DNA of 64,000 nt from Edaphobacter sp. GTDB taxonomy: Bacteria > Acidobacteriota > Terriglobia > Terriglobales > Acidobacteriaceae. Position numbers and translations under genes: made by a program. The notes beneath the pieces are model-generated. The model did not search any database. It was given only the letters and a program-made list of their open reading frames with translations, and was not told the origin of the DNA. The stretch spans positions 26,790 through 90,789 of the forward strand of contig JAOAPB010000122.1 in the NCBI GenBank assembly GCA_025462645.1, written 5' to 3'. Of the stretch, positions 19,524 through 28,364 are shown piece by piece (the stretch's first letter is position 1; every line of letters starts with the position of its first letter).

Positions 19524-21650
19524 ATGATGCGTGTCATCGCAGTAGGTACGATTGTCCTTACGCTTCTCATCGGACGCCCTGCGGAGAGCCAGGGCTTTAC
19601 GCTCGAACAGGCCTTGAGCGCGCCCTTTGCCTCAAACCTGGTCGCAAGCCCGCAGCCGGGCCGCTTTGCCTGGATAGAAAACCAGCAGGGGAGGCGAAAT
19701 CTCTGGATCGCGCAGCCCGATGCCAACGGAAGATATGCCTCAAAACGGTTGACCTCGTACGACCAGGATGACGGTCAGGAGATGTATCAGATCGCATGGA
19801 CTCCAGACGCCCAACACCTCGTCTATGTCCGTGGTGGCGACTCGGAATACCCGGACAGATCCGATCCCAACCCAGCGCTTTTGCCCGATGGAGTTGATCG
19901 GAGCATCTGGCTTATCTCCGCCGCAGGAGGAGAGCCGCGAAAGCTGAGCGAGGGATTCAATCCCGTTATATCTCCCAAAGGCGAACAGGTCGCGTTCCTC
20001 TCCCATGGGCAGATATGGACGGTACCTCTGGGCTCCGATGTGAATCCCGACGCAGCCAGGGCAAAGCCCCTGCTTCACACGCGAGGAGACATCTCCGAAC
20101 TTGTATGGGCTCCTGACGCTCATGCCATCGCCTTTGTCAGCGAGCGCAACGATCATAGCTTCGTCGGTGTCTTCGATCTTCATTCGAAGACTCTCCTCTA
20201 CCTCGATCCGAGCACAGAAGATGATGCCGAGCCAGTCTGGTCTCCGGACAGTCGCCAAGTGGCATTTATCCGGGTTCCCGGCTCTTCGCAGTCCACGCCC
20301 GGCGATCACAGAACAGCGAGCCCCTGGTCCATCCGCATAGCCGATGCAACCACAGGCGAAGGCCACTCCATCTGGAAAGCCGCGGAAGGACGCGGCAGCG
20401 CCTTCCGCGAGATCCACGGAACGCAGCTCCTCTGGACAGCGGATAACTACCTCGTCTTTCCCTGGGAGGCAGATGGCTGGGCGCATCTCTACTCCGTGCC
20501 GACAACCGGAGACAAAGCACTCCTGCTGACTCCCGGCGACTTCGAGGTGGAAGACATCAGCCTGACTGGCGATAGCAAGAGCATCCTCTACACATCGAAC
20601 CAGCAGGACATAGACCGTCGTCACATCTGGACCGTAGCCGCATCAGGAGGCAGACCAAAGCCCCTGACCAACGGAACAGGCATTGAAGTCGCACCGATAG
20701 CAGAAGGAAAAATAGTCGCGGTCCTACACTCGGATGAGCACACACCCCTTCGCCCCGCGCTCCTGCAATCGGATGGCAAGCTGCACGACCTGGCTCCAGA
20801 GATCATTCCCGCGGACTATCCCGGCGCGAAGTTCATCAAGCCGGAGCAAGTGCTCTTTCCTGCCGCGGACGGCCTCCAACTTCACGGACAGCTCTTCCTT
20901 CCCCCAGCTGCCAAAGACGGCAAACGCCATCCCGCGCTTGTGTTCTTCCACGGCGGATCACGCCGCCAGATGCTGCTCGGCTTCCACACCATGCAGTACT
21001 ACTCGAACGCCTATGCGATGAATCAATACCTAGCCAGCCTCGGCTACATCGTTCTCTCGGTCAACTACCGCAGCGGTATCGGCTATGGTCTCGACTTCCG
21101 CGAAGCCCTTCACTACGGCAGAGACGGAGCCAGCGAGTATAACGATATCCTCGGAGCGGGAAACTACATGCGCGGCAGAGCCGACATCGATCCCGCACGC
21201 ATCGGCGTATGGGGTGGAAGCTACGGAGGCTTCCTCACCGCGCTCGCGTTAGCCCGCAACTCCGACATCTTCGCCGCGGGCGTGGATATGCATGGCGTAC
21301 ATCAGTGGCAACGCCCCGCGAGCTGGCATCCATCGCACGATCCCGACGCCGATGCACGAACACTCAAGACAGCATGGGAGTCGTCACCCATGGCATACCT
21401 CTCCACGTGGCGCTCTCCAGTCCTGCTCATTCAGGGCGATGACGACCGCAACGTCCCGTTCTTCCAAACCGTGTCTCTTGCCCGAGAGCTCAGAAAGCAA
21501 GGCGTCGAGTTCGAGGAGCTGGTCTTCCCCGATGAGATCCACGGCTTCCTCTTGCATCGCCATTGGATCGCAGCCTACAAGGCCGAAGCCGATTTCTTTC
21601 AGCAGCAACTGATGACACCAAGGCCCGCAAACAAGGAGCAGCAACATTGA
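19524..21650 (+). CDS. Prolyl-oligopeptidase-family (S9) serine peptidase, exported
   Basis: A 708-residue exported peptidase. GGAGG six bases before the ATG at 19524 sets the start; the signal peptide is MMRVIAVGTIVLTLLIG with cleavage near PAESQG. The middle (about residues 30-420) is a beta-propeller with TolB-like repeats (WAPDAHAIAFVSER, WSPDSRQVAFIR). The C-terminal alpha/beta-hydrolase contains the catalytic Ser in GVWGGSYGGF, Asp in GDDDRNVPF and His in DEIHGFLLH. Such enzymes release dipeptides or amino acids from oligopeptides in the periplasm. It follows the RpiR gene by 14 bases; its last codons overlap the start of the decayed amidohydrolase gene, which suggests an ancestral three-gene operon for breakdown of peptides or N-acyl-D-amino acids. 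Confidence 0.93.
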   Translation: MMRVIAVGTIVLTLLIGRPAESQGFTLEQALSAPFASNLVASPQPGRFAWIENQQGRRNLWIAQPDANGRYASKRLTSYDQDDGQEMYQIAWTPDAQHLVYVRGGDSEYPDRSDPNPALLPDGVDRSIWLISAAGGEPRKLSEGFNPVISPKGEQVAFLSHGQIWTVPLGSDVNPDAARAKPLLHTRGDISELVWAPDAHAIAFVSERNDHSFVGVFDLHSKTLLYLDPSTEDDAEPVWSPDSRQVAFIRVPGSSQSTPGDHRTASPWSIRIADATTGEGHSIWKAAEGRGSAFREIHGTQLLWTADNYLVFPWEADGWAHLYSVPTTGDKALLLTPGDFEVEDISLTGDSKSILYTSNQQDIDRRHIWTVAASGGRPKPLTNGTGIEVAPIAEGKIVAVLHSDEHTPLRPALLQSDGKLHDLAPEIIPADYPGAKFIKPEQVLFPAADGLQLHGQLFLPPAAKDGKRHPALVFFHGGSRRQMLLGFHTMQYYSNAYAMNQYLASLGYIVLSVNYRSGIGYGLDFREALHYGRDGASEYNDILGAGNYMRGRADIDPARIGVWGGSYGGFLTALALARNSDIFAAGVDMHGVHQWQRPASWHPSHDPDADARTLKTAWESSPMAYLSTWRSPVLLIQGDDDRNVPFFQTVSLARELRKQGVEFEELVFPDEIHGFLLHRHWIAAYKAEADFFQQQLMTPRPANKEQQH

Positions 21651-21909
21651 AACGATCACTCAGCCTTATCCTTGCAACCCTGACCCTCCTAACCTCTCAC
21701 GCCTTGTCCACACCCAGAATCTGGACCTCATCATTCGCGGAGGCTCTCTGATCGACGGATCGAGCTCTCCCGCAAAGAAGGCGGATATCAGCATCGCAGG
21801 TGATCGAATCGTATTCGTCGGCTCCAGTGCTGGAAGAAAAGCTTACCTCACGCCACTACCCGGGTGCCCCATCCTTCGCAGTCTCATCGCGAAGGGTGGG
21901 ATCGTATAA
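21647..21909 (+). pseudogene. Remnant of an exported D-aminoacylase-type amidohydrolase
   Basis: From the TTG at 21647, overlapping the peptidase stop, one frame encodes a signal peptide (KRSLSLILATLTLLTSHALS). A frame one base away continues NLDLIIRGGSLIDGSSSPAKK, then ADISIAGDRIVFVG (about 21720-21830), exactly the N-terminal strand pattern of N-acyl-D-amino-acid deacylases and related amidohydrolases. After GSSAGRKA the sequence loses similarity and runs through a hairpin repeat to a stop at 21907-21909. About 450-500 residues, including the metal-binding HxH, are missing. There is thus at least one frameshift and a large deletion. The position after RpiR and the peptidase matches clusters where an intact D-aminoacylase is found. 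Confidence 0.7.
21868..21900. repeat. Palindromic repeat (12-bp arms)
   Basis: CCCATCCTTCGC (21868-21879) and GCGAAGGGTGGG (21889-21900) pair with one G-T wobble and a nine-base loop. The CCTTCGC core resembles the dispersed CTTCGCTGCGCTCAGAATGAC-type repeats seen elsewhere in the window. It sits exactly at the break point of the decayed amidohydrolase gene. Confidence 0.65.
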
Positions 21910-21934
21910 CGTCCCGAGCCGCCTCTTCAACAAG

Positions 21935-24511
21935 CTACTTCGGCCAGGAGATACGCACCTGCTGACTGACAAATCCAGAGCCCTGCGGAAACGTGACCTT
22001 CAGCTTCTCTCCCGAACGCTCCGCTCCTTCGACCTTTACTCCTGCATCGCCCTTGCCTCGCGTAGGCGGACCATTCCTGCGAAGGAAAAGCTCCGCCGTT
22101 GTTCCGGCAACGCCCTCCAGCGTCAGCGCAAGACTGCTGGCTTGATACGACTCCTCAACCACACGCGGCTGGTGGGTGCTCGATCCAACCTCGGGCAGCT
22201 CCTGCCCATTAAGGCTCACCTCCACCGGAGGCAACGGCAGTGTTAGAGCATGCACCGCAGTAGCGCGATCCCGACAGGCGCTGATCGCAGCATCCGGCTG
22301 TCCATTGAGACACAGCACCGTCTCCTGTGCCGACCGAACCGTCGCCAGCAGATGCCCACCCTCGCGCTTCAGCGTGACCGCATACAAATCATCGCCAACC
22401 CGCACATGATTCAACTCCGCGAAGTCCCAGCCGGCTGGAAGATGCGGCTGCAATCGAAGCGTGCGATGCACGGCATCCGCCTCAACCCCAAAAAGACCGC
22501 GAATAGCTGGCGCCAGAACCATAGCCGACGACCACAGCTGGTGCGCGCTGCTCCGACCCAGCGGCTGGAAGAACTGTCCGGAGATCACCTCCGTGACGAA
22601 CCCCGGATCCTGCGCCCACGTAAGGTCAAGGTTGCGCATCAACGCCGCATATCCGGCAAGCGGTCGCCCACCGCGATACTGCGCCAGCGAAGCCCATCCC
22701 GTAAACAGCGGCCACACCGAACCCTGGTGATAGCTGATCGGATCGTACACCGCAGCCTTGTCGCTCACCGAGCGCACCCCCCAATCCGTGGCGAAGTCGT
22801 GCGAAGCCCAGCTCGATAGCATCGCCTCCGGCTTAGGCAGCGATGCCCCGGCGCTCCACAGGGCCACACTCGGAAACACAGTCAGTGTCTTGTCGTAGCT
22901 TCCATCGCTATTGCGGCTGAACGCATAACTCCCGTCGCTCTGCCGATAGCTCGCAACCACCTCTCCAATGTGAGTCGCCTGCGCCGCCGCACTGGAGGCC
23001 AGAGCCTCATCCTGCATCAGCTTCGCAAGCTCCGAGACCGCTGCGCTCGATGTTTGATCAAGCGAGGCAAGGTAGATCTCCTGGTGCGGCATCTTCGGCG
23101 GCCATGCCTCCACCCATCCAGTGCCCTCGCTGTTGTCATAGACTCCATCACCGTCGGAGTCGTGCGCGCGGTCGAAGGCATAGGCCTTCTTCACTCCATC
23201 CCAATGCGCTCGCAGGAACTCCACATCGCCAGTCGTGCGAACATAGTCGGCAATCGCCATGATGAAGAGTGGAGTCGCATCCGCCGCAGCGTACTCGTAA
23301 CCGAGCCTGGACCAATCGAGATCGCCATGCAGCGCCCCCGCCGTCAGCGAGAACTCGTGCATCATCTTGCCGTCGGCACGCTGCCTCTTCGCCAGAAACT
23401 CCAACGCCTGCTTCGCCAGCGCCCGGTCCCCATAGCTGTTCACCGCATAGAGGCTCCACAAGGTGTCGCGGCCAAAGTACCAGCCGAACCCAGGCCGGGT
23501 CGAATCGAACGATGGATACCACCCCGCGACCAGCCCCACCTCATCGCCCGTGCGCACTTTGCTCTGCTCAATGGCGATCTCCGCCCATCGCAACGCCGCA
23601 TCGAAGTGCGGGTCCGGCGTATGAACGCTCAGCCGCTGATCGAAGAAGTGGTCGTAGTACGCTCGCGTCTGTCGATAGATCTCAGGCAGCGCACTCGCAG
23701 TGGCAACAAGCCGAGCCTGCATCGCCGCGACAGCAGCGGCAGAGTTCCTCTCGCCCGGCTGGCTCACCTCCGCGATAAGCGGAAAGAACCGCCCCTGATC
23801 CGCCTTCGGATCGAAGTGAACCTTGAACTGAAGTGGCAGTGCCTGCGGGCGCTCCTGATAGGGAGCCATCACTCCCGGCGCCGCATTCGGCATCCCCACC
23901 ATGCCGAAGTTCTCAGGATTATCCGTGGAGAGCACAAACACCCCACCGCTGCCCATCGGAATCCAGCTCGTCGAAGGCCTGCCGAACGTGGGAGCAGGCC
24001 ACTGCTGCACCATCGAAGGCTCAATCGAGATAGTGAGCACCGCAGGAAGAATCGACTCGATCTCAAAAAAGATAATCGCGCCCTTGGCAGGATTCCCCTC
24101 CCCCGCAGGCACGAACATATGCTGCCGCACTGTAATGGCGGCATGCGAATAAGTGATCGTCGTATGGTCCGGCTGCACATCGATAGCCGCAGCTGCAGCA
24201 TTCAAATCGATCGGGACAGGGTACCCGGCAAGCTCCGCTGTCATATGCAGATTACTGAAGACCTTCGTCGGCAGAGCCCACAGCTCAACGCTGCCGTTCT
24301 GCAGACCAAGAATCGCGCCGCTGGATCCAGTCACCGTAAAAGGGTGCTGGGGTTGCACCGCCTGATGAATAACGAGAGGACCGGCTGACAGGGGAAACGG
24401 CGCAGCAGGCTGCAGCGTCCCTTGCGCAAAGGCAGAGCAGAGAATCGCAAATGGGACAAAGAGAATGCCGGACGTGAGACTGCGACGATATCTTGAATCG
24501 TTCCTGGTCAT
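21935..24511 (-). CDS. Exported six-hairpin glycoside hydrolase (MGH1/GH63-like)
   Basis: An exported glycosidase of about 858 residues. The start at 24511 (MTRNDSRYRRSL) places the signal peptide (SGILFVPFAILCSAFAQG) correctly; an in-frame ATG at 24544 adds 11 residues. The first 280 residues are beta-rich; from about 300 an (alpha/alpha)6 barrel follows with WYFGRDTLWSLYAV, SRLGYEYAAADATPLFI, EGTGWVEAWPP and YHQGSVWPLFTGWASLAQYR, as in mannosylglycerate/GH63-type enzymes and bacterial debranching-like glycosidases. The C-terminal 150 residues form a beta domain. The substrate is not predictable; alpha-linked oligosaccharides are likely. It is on the strand opposite the amidohydrolase remnant and just downstream of nothing else, with a receptor gene 130 bases beyond its start. 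Confidence 0.82.
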   Translation of the reverse strand: MTRNDSRYRRSLTSGILFVPFAILCSAFAQGTLQPAAPFPLSAGPLVIHQAVQPQHPFTVTGSSGAILGLQNGSVELWALPTKVFSNLHMTAELAGYPVPIDLNAAAAAIDVQPDHTTITYSHAAITVRQHMFVPAGEGNPAKGAIIFFEIESILPAVLTISIEPSMVQQWPAPTFGRPSTSWIPMGSGGVFVLSTDNPENFGMVGMPNAAPGVMAPYQERPQALPLQFKVHFDPKADQGRFFPLIAEVSQPGERNSAAAVAAMQARLVATASALPEIYRQTRAYYDHFFDQRLSVHTPDPHFDAALRWAEIAIEQSKVRTGDEVGLVAGWYPSFDSTRPGFGWYFGRDTLWSLYAVNSYGDRALAKQALEFLAKRQRADGKMMHEFSLTAGALHGDLDWSRLGYEYAAADATPLFIMAIADYVRTTGDVEFLRAHWDGVKKAYAFDRAHDSDGDGVYDNSEGTGWVEAWPPKMPHQEIYLASLDQTSSAAVSELAKLMQDEALASSAAAQATHIGEVVASYRQSDGSYAFSRNSDGSYDKTLTVFPSVALWSAGASLPKPEAMLSSWASHDFATDWGVRSVSDKAAVYDPISYHQGSVWPLFTGWASLAQYRGGRPLAGYAALMRNLDLTWAQDPGFVTEVISGQFFQPLGRSSAHQLWSSAMVLAPAIRGLFGVEADAVHRTLRLQPHLPAGWDFAELNHVRVGDDLYAVTLKREGGHLLATVRSAQETVLCLNGQPDAAISACRDRATAVHALTLPLPPVEVSLNGQELPEVGSSTHQPRVVEESYQASSLALTLEGVAGTTAELFLRRNGPPTRGKGDAGVKVEGAERSGEKLKVTFPQGSGFVSQQVRISWPK

Positions 24512-24592
24512 GAAGGGGGAGCTCGCTCCTGAGCGCAAAGACATTCTCGTCTACGGCTAGGCCAAAGGGTTGAGAAAATTGCCAGACGAGTT

Positions 24593-24625
24593 GAGGGGCT
24601 GCCGGCGAAAGAACCAGCAGCCCTC
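24593..24625. terminator. Hairpin downstream of the second receptor gene
   Basis: GAGGGGCTGC (24593-24602) pairs with GCAGCCCTC (24617-24625) with one bulged base, 17 bases after the minus-strand receptor stop at 24642. There is no immediate T-run on the minus strand, so termination is only a possibility. Confidence 0.4.
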
Positions 24626-24641
24626 ACGTTGAGAGAACAGA

Positions 24642-27600
24642 CTAGAACGCGACGCGGAAGGCAAACTGGATCTGCCGCATAGGAACGTTCGGGTCAAGAT
24701 TGCTGATAACGCCGCCATTTGAGCAGTCCACGCACCGCGCTCCCGACGAATTGGGAAGATCCAGCGCAGGATGATTGAACAGATTGAACACCTGGAACTG
24801 GAACTGGCCATTCACCCGCTCCGTGATTGGAATGTCCTTCAGCAGAGACGCGTCAGCCATGAACTCACGCGGTCCCCGAAAGGAGTTCCGTCCAACGTTG
24901 CCGAAGGTGCCGAACGCCGGCATCAGGAAGGCACCCGAGCTGGTCGGCGAGCCGACAGGACTCGACATCGGCGTAAAGAGCTGAACCGTATGCGTCACAG
25001 GATTGTAGCCGCCCGCATGCACGTTGAAGCCTGTACCCTTATTGGGACGGCAGTCGCTGCTCCGGCCCGGACCATTGAAGTTCGTATCCAGGTCCTGCTG
25101 CAGAGCGCACTCGGCAAACGTAGGCGTAAAGGGCTGACCGCTCTCATACGTCGTCGCTCCGCTCAAGCTATAGCCGCCAACCAGGTAGTCCATCCAACGG
25201 CTGCTATGTGACAGGAACATCCGATTCCTGCCGAACGGCAGCTGATACAGACCGCTCAACACGAAGATGTTCGTGCGATTCGTATCGTTCGGTCCGTAGC
25301 TCACGCGCGGATAACGTGCGAACACTGCATCGTTGGCATAGTTCATCGCCTTCGACCAGGTATAGTTCGCGTTGAACTGCAACCCATGTGAGAAGCGCTT
25401 GTCGAACTTCGTCTGCAGCGCATGGTAGTGCGCATTACCCGCTGGAGCCGCCGACGTCATGCCATTGCTGCAGCAGACGGTCGGCACGCCGTTATAGGTG
25501 CCATGAAACTGGTTGTAAAAAGGTCGCCGCTGCGCGATATCACCCGAAGCAAGTTCAGCCGGCGTAGACGCAAGCACCGGTCCATTCAAGTCATACCCAT
25601 ACGTCTCGCCCGGATAGATGCGTTCCGCATGATTACCGACATAAGCAATCTCGAACGTAGTATTAGCTCCAAGCTGCTGCTGCACCGTTAGGTTCCACTG
25701 GTCGACCTTGGGAAGTTGAATTCTCTCCGGCCGGAACTGCGGATTGAACGTATCGCTCAACGGAATAATCCCGTTCGAAGGCACAAACGGAGCCGCCGGC
25801 CTCGCCGGAGGAGCCGCCAGCGTCGTTGCATACTGTCCAAACGCGTTATTCGCGTTGATGTCTTCATTCGCGAGCACCGGCAGATTGTGCGTCAGCACGC
25901 TTCCGAAGATCGTCCCGAAGTAGCCGACGTTGTCATACACCTGAGAGAAGCCTCCGCGAACCACCGTATTCGGCAGCACCTGATACGCAAAGCCGAACCG
26001 GCCCGCGAGGTTCGTGTAGTCCATCTTCTGGCCGCCGTTTGTGGCGATGCCATTGACACCGGCAACCCGCGTCCCACCCGAAGCGATAGAGGCGAATCCG
26101 CCCTTACCCGTTCCATTCACCGTCTCGGGATAGATGATGTCCCATCGAACTCCATAGTTCACCGTCAGCTTCGGTGTCACCCGATAGCTATCCTGCCCAT
26201 AGAACGCGAGCCGCTTCTGCCGGTTCGCCGCATCGTTCTGGTACACGTCGAAGCGCTGAAACTCATTGATCTGCCCGAACAGCAGTGAAGCCAGACCGCT
26301 GCCCGCGCCGACCGATCCACTCGGAGCAGCGGTCGAACCATTGTTGAAGTTCAGCACGCCCGTCCGGTTGTTATCGCTGGCATTGCGGAGATTCATCGCA
26401 TACCGCACATCCCCGCCGAACTTGATCGTGTGCTTGCCCAGGATCTTCGTCCAGTTATTCGCCAGCTGATACACCTGCTCGCTCTCCAGCAGAGGGCAGT
26501 TGCAGCCCTGGTCGCCGAAGTTGCTGATGCTGTGGTCGCTGATATTGAACGACGGCAGGCCGCTCGTATCGCTCACCGTGTTCAGGTTCGGAATACCCGC
26601 TGCGGTGGCAGGCGTCGTGCCCACCGAGAACTTGTTCTCCGCAACGTGATAGTTCAGGTAGCCCAGCCGCACATCGGTCAGCAATCCTGAGTTCACCGCC
26701 CAGTCAACCCCCAGCGCTGCGCTCTGATTCTGTACATTGGACGTGCCCGACGTATTGCCGATGCCGAAGCCCTGTCCACCGGCAGCGCCGAAGGCAGGAA
26801 CACCCAGCAACCGGTACAGCGCATAGTCATATCGCCCGAACGCGCTTATCCTGTCGTTGATCCTGTAGTCCAGGCGAACGTCTGCCTGGTCGCCGTTGTT
26901 CGATCCCGTGCCCGAAGCGGCATAGTTGTTCTGTGTCGTAGAGGAAGAGGTCGTATTCGGCGCAGGCAGTTGACGAAGGAAAAACAACGCCTGCGGAGAG
27001 AGAGCCGAAACTGGAACGGCATTCGGAGCATAGGCAACCGGTGTTTTACTGCCCGAGGTCGGGTAGTTATAGATAGCCCCGCTCGTCACGTACTGGCTCA
27101 GGTCGCAGGTCGTGCTTCCCGGCGCCAGGCAGGTATTGCGAACCGTGTTCGTCGGAACCGACTGCAGGAAGCTCGTCCCCAACCGCTGGCGCAGCCCCTG
27201 GTAGTCCATGAAGAAGAAGGCCTTGTTCTTCATGATCGGCCCGCCCAGCGATCCCCCGAACTGGCTGTACAAGGCGCTCGGAAGAAAACGCCCGGTCACA
27301 GGGTTTGGAGTCGAGTTCGCAAACGGATCGCGAGCCTGCTGTGCATCGCTGTGCCGAAACCAGAACGCATCCCCGTGGAAATCATTGCTGCCCGACTTCG
27401 TGCTTGCGCTGATAATGCCGCCCGCCGCGCCGCCAAACTCCGCGTCGTAGTTCTGCGTCGTCACCTTCATCTCGCCGATCGAGTCCAGCGTCGGGTTGAT
27501 CACGATGATTCCCAGCACCGGGTCGCGGTTATCCGTCCCATCCAGCAGAAATCCCTGCACGCCGTAGTTGGAGCCGTTAGAGTTCAGCGCAATGCCCCCC

Positions 27601-28139
27601 TGCGGGTTCTCCGGCCCCTGGATGTTGAACGACGAGTGCTGCATCCCTGGGGTCAGCAGCGCGAACGTGGTGAAGTTGCGTGTCAGGTTCGGCAGCGCCT
27701 GGATGGAGCGCTCGTTCAAGATCTCCGACACCTCGGCCCGGTCCGTCCTCAGCGCCGGAACCTCGGAGGTCACAGTCACCGACTGCGAGGCCCCCGCAAC
27801 CTGTAGTACGACGTCTACCTTCTGGGACATGCCGGCATGAAGCTCCACACCCGTAGCCTGCCCGGGAGCGAACGTACCCGACTCCACCTTGAGGCTGTAC
27901 ACATCGGGAATCAGGTTGTTCACCTGCCAGAATCCCTCTCCATTGCTCTGAGTCACGGACTCCGTTCCCTTGCCGACGTCTGTTACCGTCACCTTCGCAT
28001 TTGGGACAATCGCCCCCGTGTTGTCCGTAACCGTTCCATACAGCGATCCGTAGATCGCCTGTCCATACCCGGTTCCGCTCAGCATAGCCACCGCTAGGAC
28101 CAAAATCCCGAGGTATACCTGCTTTATAAATGACTTCAT
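24642..28139 (-). CDS. TonB-dependent receptor, Oar-like, with N-terminal carboxypeptidase-like domain
   Basis: A 1165-residue outer-membrane receptor. The ATG at 28139 (MKSFIKQVYLGILVLAVAML) is preceded by GGAGG with six bases between, so the 13 codons upstream in the frame are not used. After the signal peptide (cleavage near SGTGYGQA) there is a carboxypeptidase-regulatory domain (GSLYGTVTDNTGAIVPNAKV), a plug containing VSEILNERSIQALPNL and FLLDGTDNRDP, and IKSGSN-type TKSGSNDFHGDAFWF, then a long barrel ending in Phe (AFRVAF). It resembles the other two receptors in the window in architecture but not closely in sequence. The gene is divergent from the winged-helix membrane protein at 28365, with direct CGTGA repeats in the gap, and upstream of a glycosidase on the same strand, so a glycan substrate is plausible. 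Confidence 0.9.
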   Translation of the reverse strand: MKSFIKQVYLGILVLAVAMLSGTGYGQAIYGSLYGTVTDNTGAIVPNAKVTVTDVGKGTESVTQSNGEGFWQVNNLIPDVYSLKVESGTFAPGQATGVELHAGMSQKVDVVLQVAGASQSVTVTSEVPALRTDRAEVSEILNERSIQALPNLTRNFTTFALLTPGMQHSSFNIQGPENPQGGIALNSNGSNYGVQGFLLDGTDNRDPVLGIIVINPTLDSIGEMKVTTQNYDAEFGGAAGGIISASTKSGSNDFHGDAFWFRHSDAQQARDPFANSTPNPVTGRFLPSALYSQFGGSLGGPIMKNKAFFFMDYQGLRQRLGTSFLQSVPTNTVRNTCLAPGSTTCDLSQYVTSGAIYNYPTSGSKTPVAYAPNAVPVSALSPQALFFLRQLPAPNTTSSSTTQNNYAASGTGSNNGDQADVRLDYRINDRISAFGRYDYALYRLLGVPAFGAAGGQGFGIGNTSGTSNVQNQSAALGVDWAVNSGLLTDVRLGYLNYHVAENKFSVGTTPATAAGIPNLNTVSDTSGLPSFNISDHSISNFGDQGCNCPLLESEQVYQLANNWTKILGKHTIKFGGDVRYAMNLRNASDNNRTGVLNFNNGSTAAPSGSVGAGSGLASLLFGQINEFQRFDVYQNDAANRQKRLAFYGQDSYRVTPKLTVNYGVRWDIIYPETVNGTGKGGFASIASGGTRVAGVNGIATNGGQKMDYTNLAGRFGFAYQVLPNTVVRGGFSQVYDNVGYFGTIFGSVLTHNLPVLANEDINANNAFGQYATTLAAPPARPAAPFVPSNGIIPLSDTFNPQFRPERIQLPKVDQWNLTVQQQLGANTTFEIAYVGNHAERIYPGETYGYDLNGPVLASTPAELASGDIAQRRPFYNQFHGTYNGVPTVCCSNGMTSAAPAGNAHYHALQTKFDKRFSHGLQFNANYTWSKAMNYANDAVFARYPRVSYGPNDTNRTNIFVLSGLYQLPFGRNRMFLSHSSRWMDYLVGGYSLSGATTYESGQPFTPTFAECALQQDLDTNFNGPGRSSDCRPNKGTGFNVHAGGYNPVTHTVQLFTPMSSPVGSPTSSGAFLMPAFGTFGNVGRNSFRGPREFMADASLLKDIPITERVNGQFQFQVFNLFNHPALDLPNSSGARCVDCSNGGVISNLDPNVPMRQIQFAFRVAF

Positions 28140-28320
28140 CCTTGCCTCCGAAAACGGCATCCAAATGAGAGTGACCACACTTATCGTTCCGATTCGCAGA
28201 CGCGAGCCACCGGATCGATAGGGTCAGGAGGATGCGGCTTAGTCCGCACCTCTCGCAGTCCCACTTATGAGCCGCCGTAAACCATGCTCTTTGTTAACAA
28301 CACTTGAATACGTCGTTCAC

Positions 28321-28348
28321 CGTGATTTGACCGTGAAACGGCACGTGA
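28321..28348. promoter_or_regulatory. Three phased CGTGA direct repeats with a possible -35 box
   Basis: CGTGA occurs at 28321-28325, 28332-28336 and 28344-28348, spaced 11 and 12 bases, about one helical turn. TTGACC at 28327-28332 followed about 16 bases on by AATACT could be a promoter for the plus-strand gene at 28365. Regulators of the OmpR winged-helix type often bind such phased direct repeats; this is inference. Confidence 0.35.
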
Positions 28349-28364
28349 AATACTAGTTGCTGGC

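Noticed and set aside
22970..24388. A 472-codon plus-strand open frame
   Set aside because: It is opposite the six-hairpin glycosidase, is very Arg/His-rich, and has no domain; a shadow.
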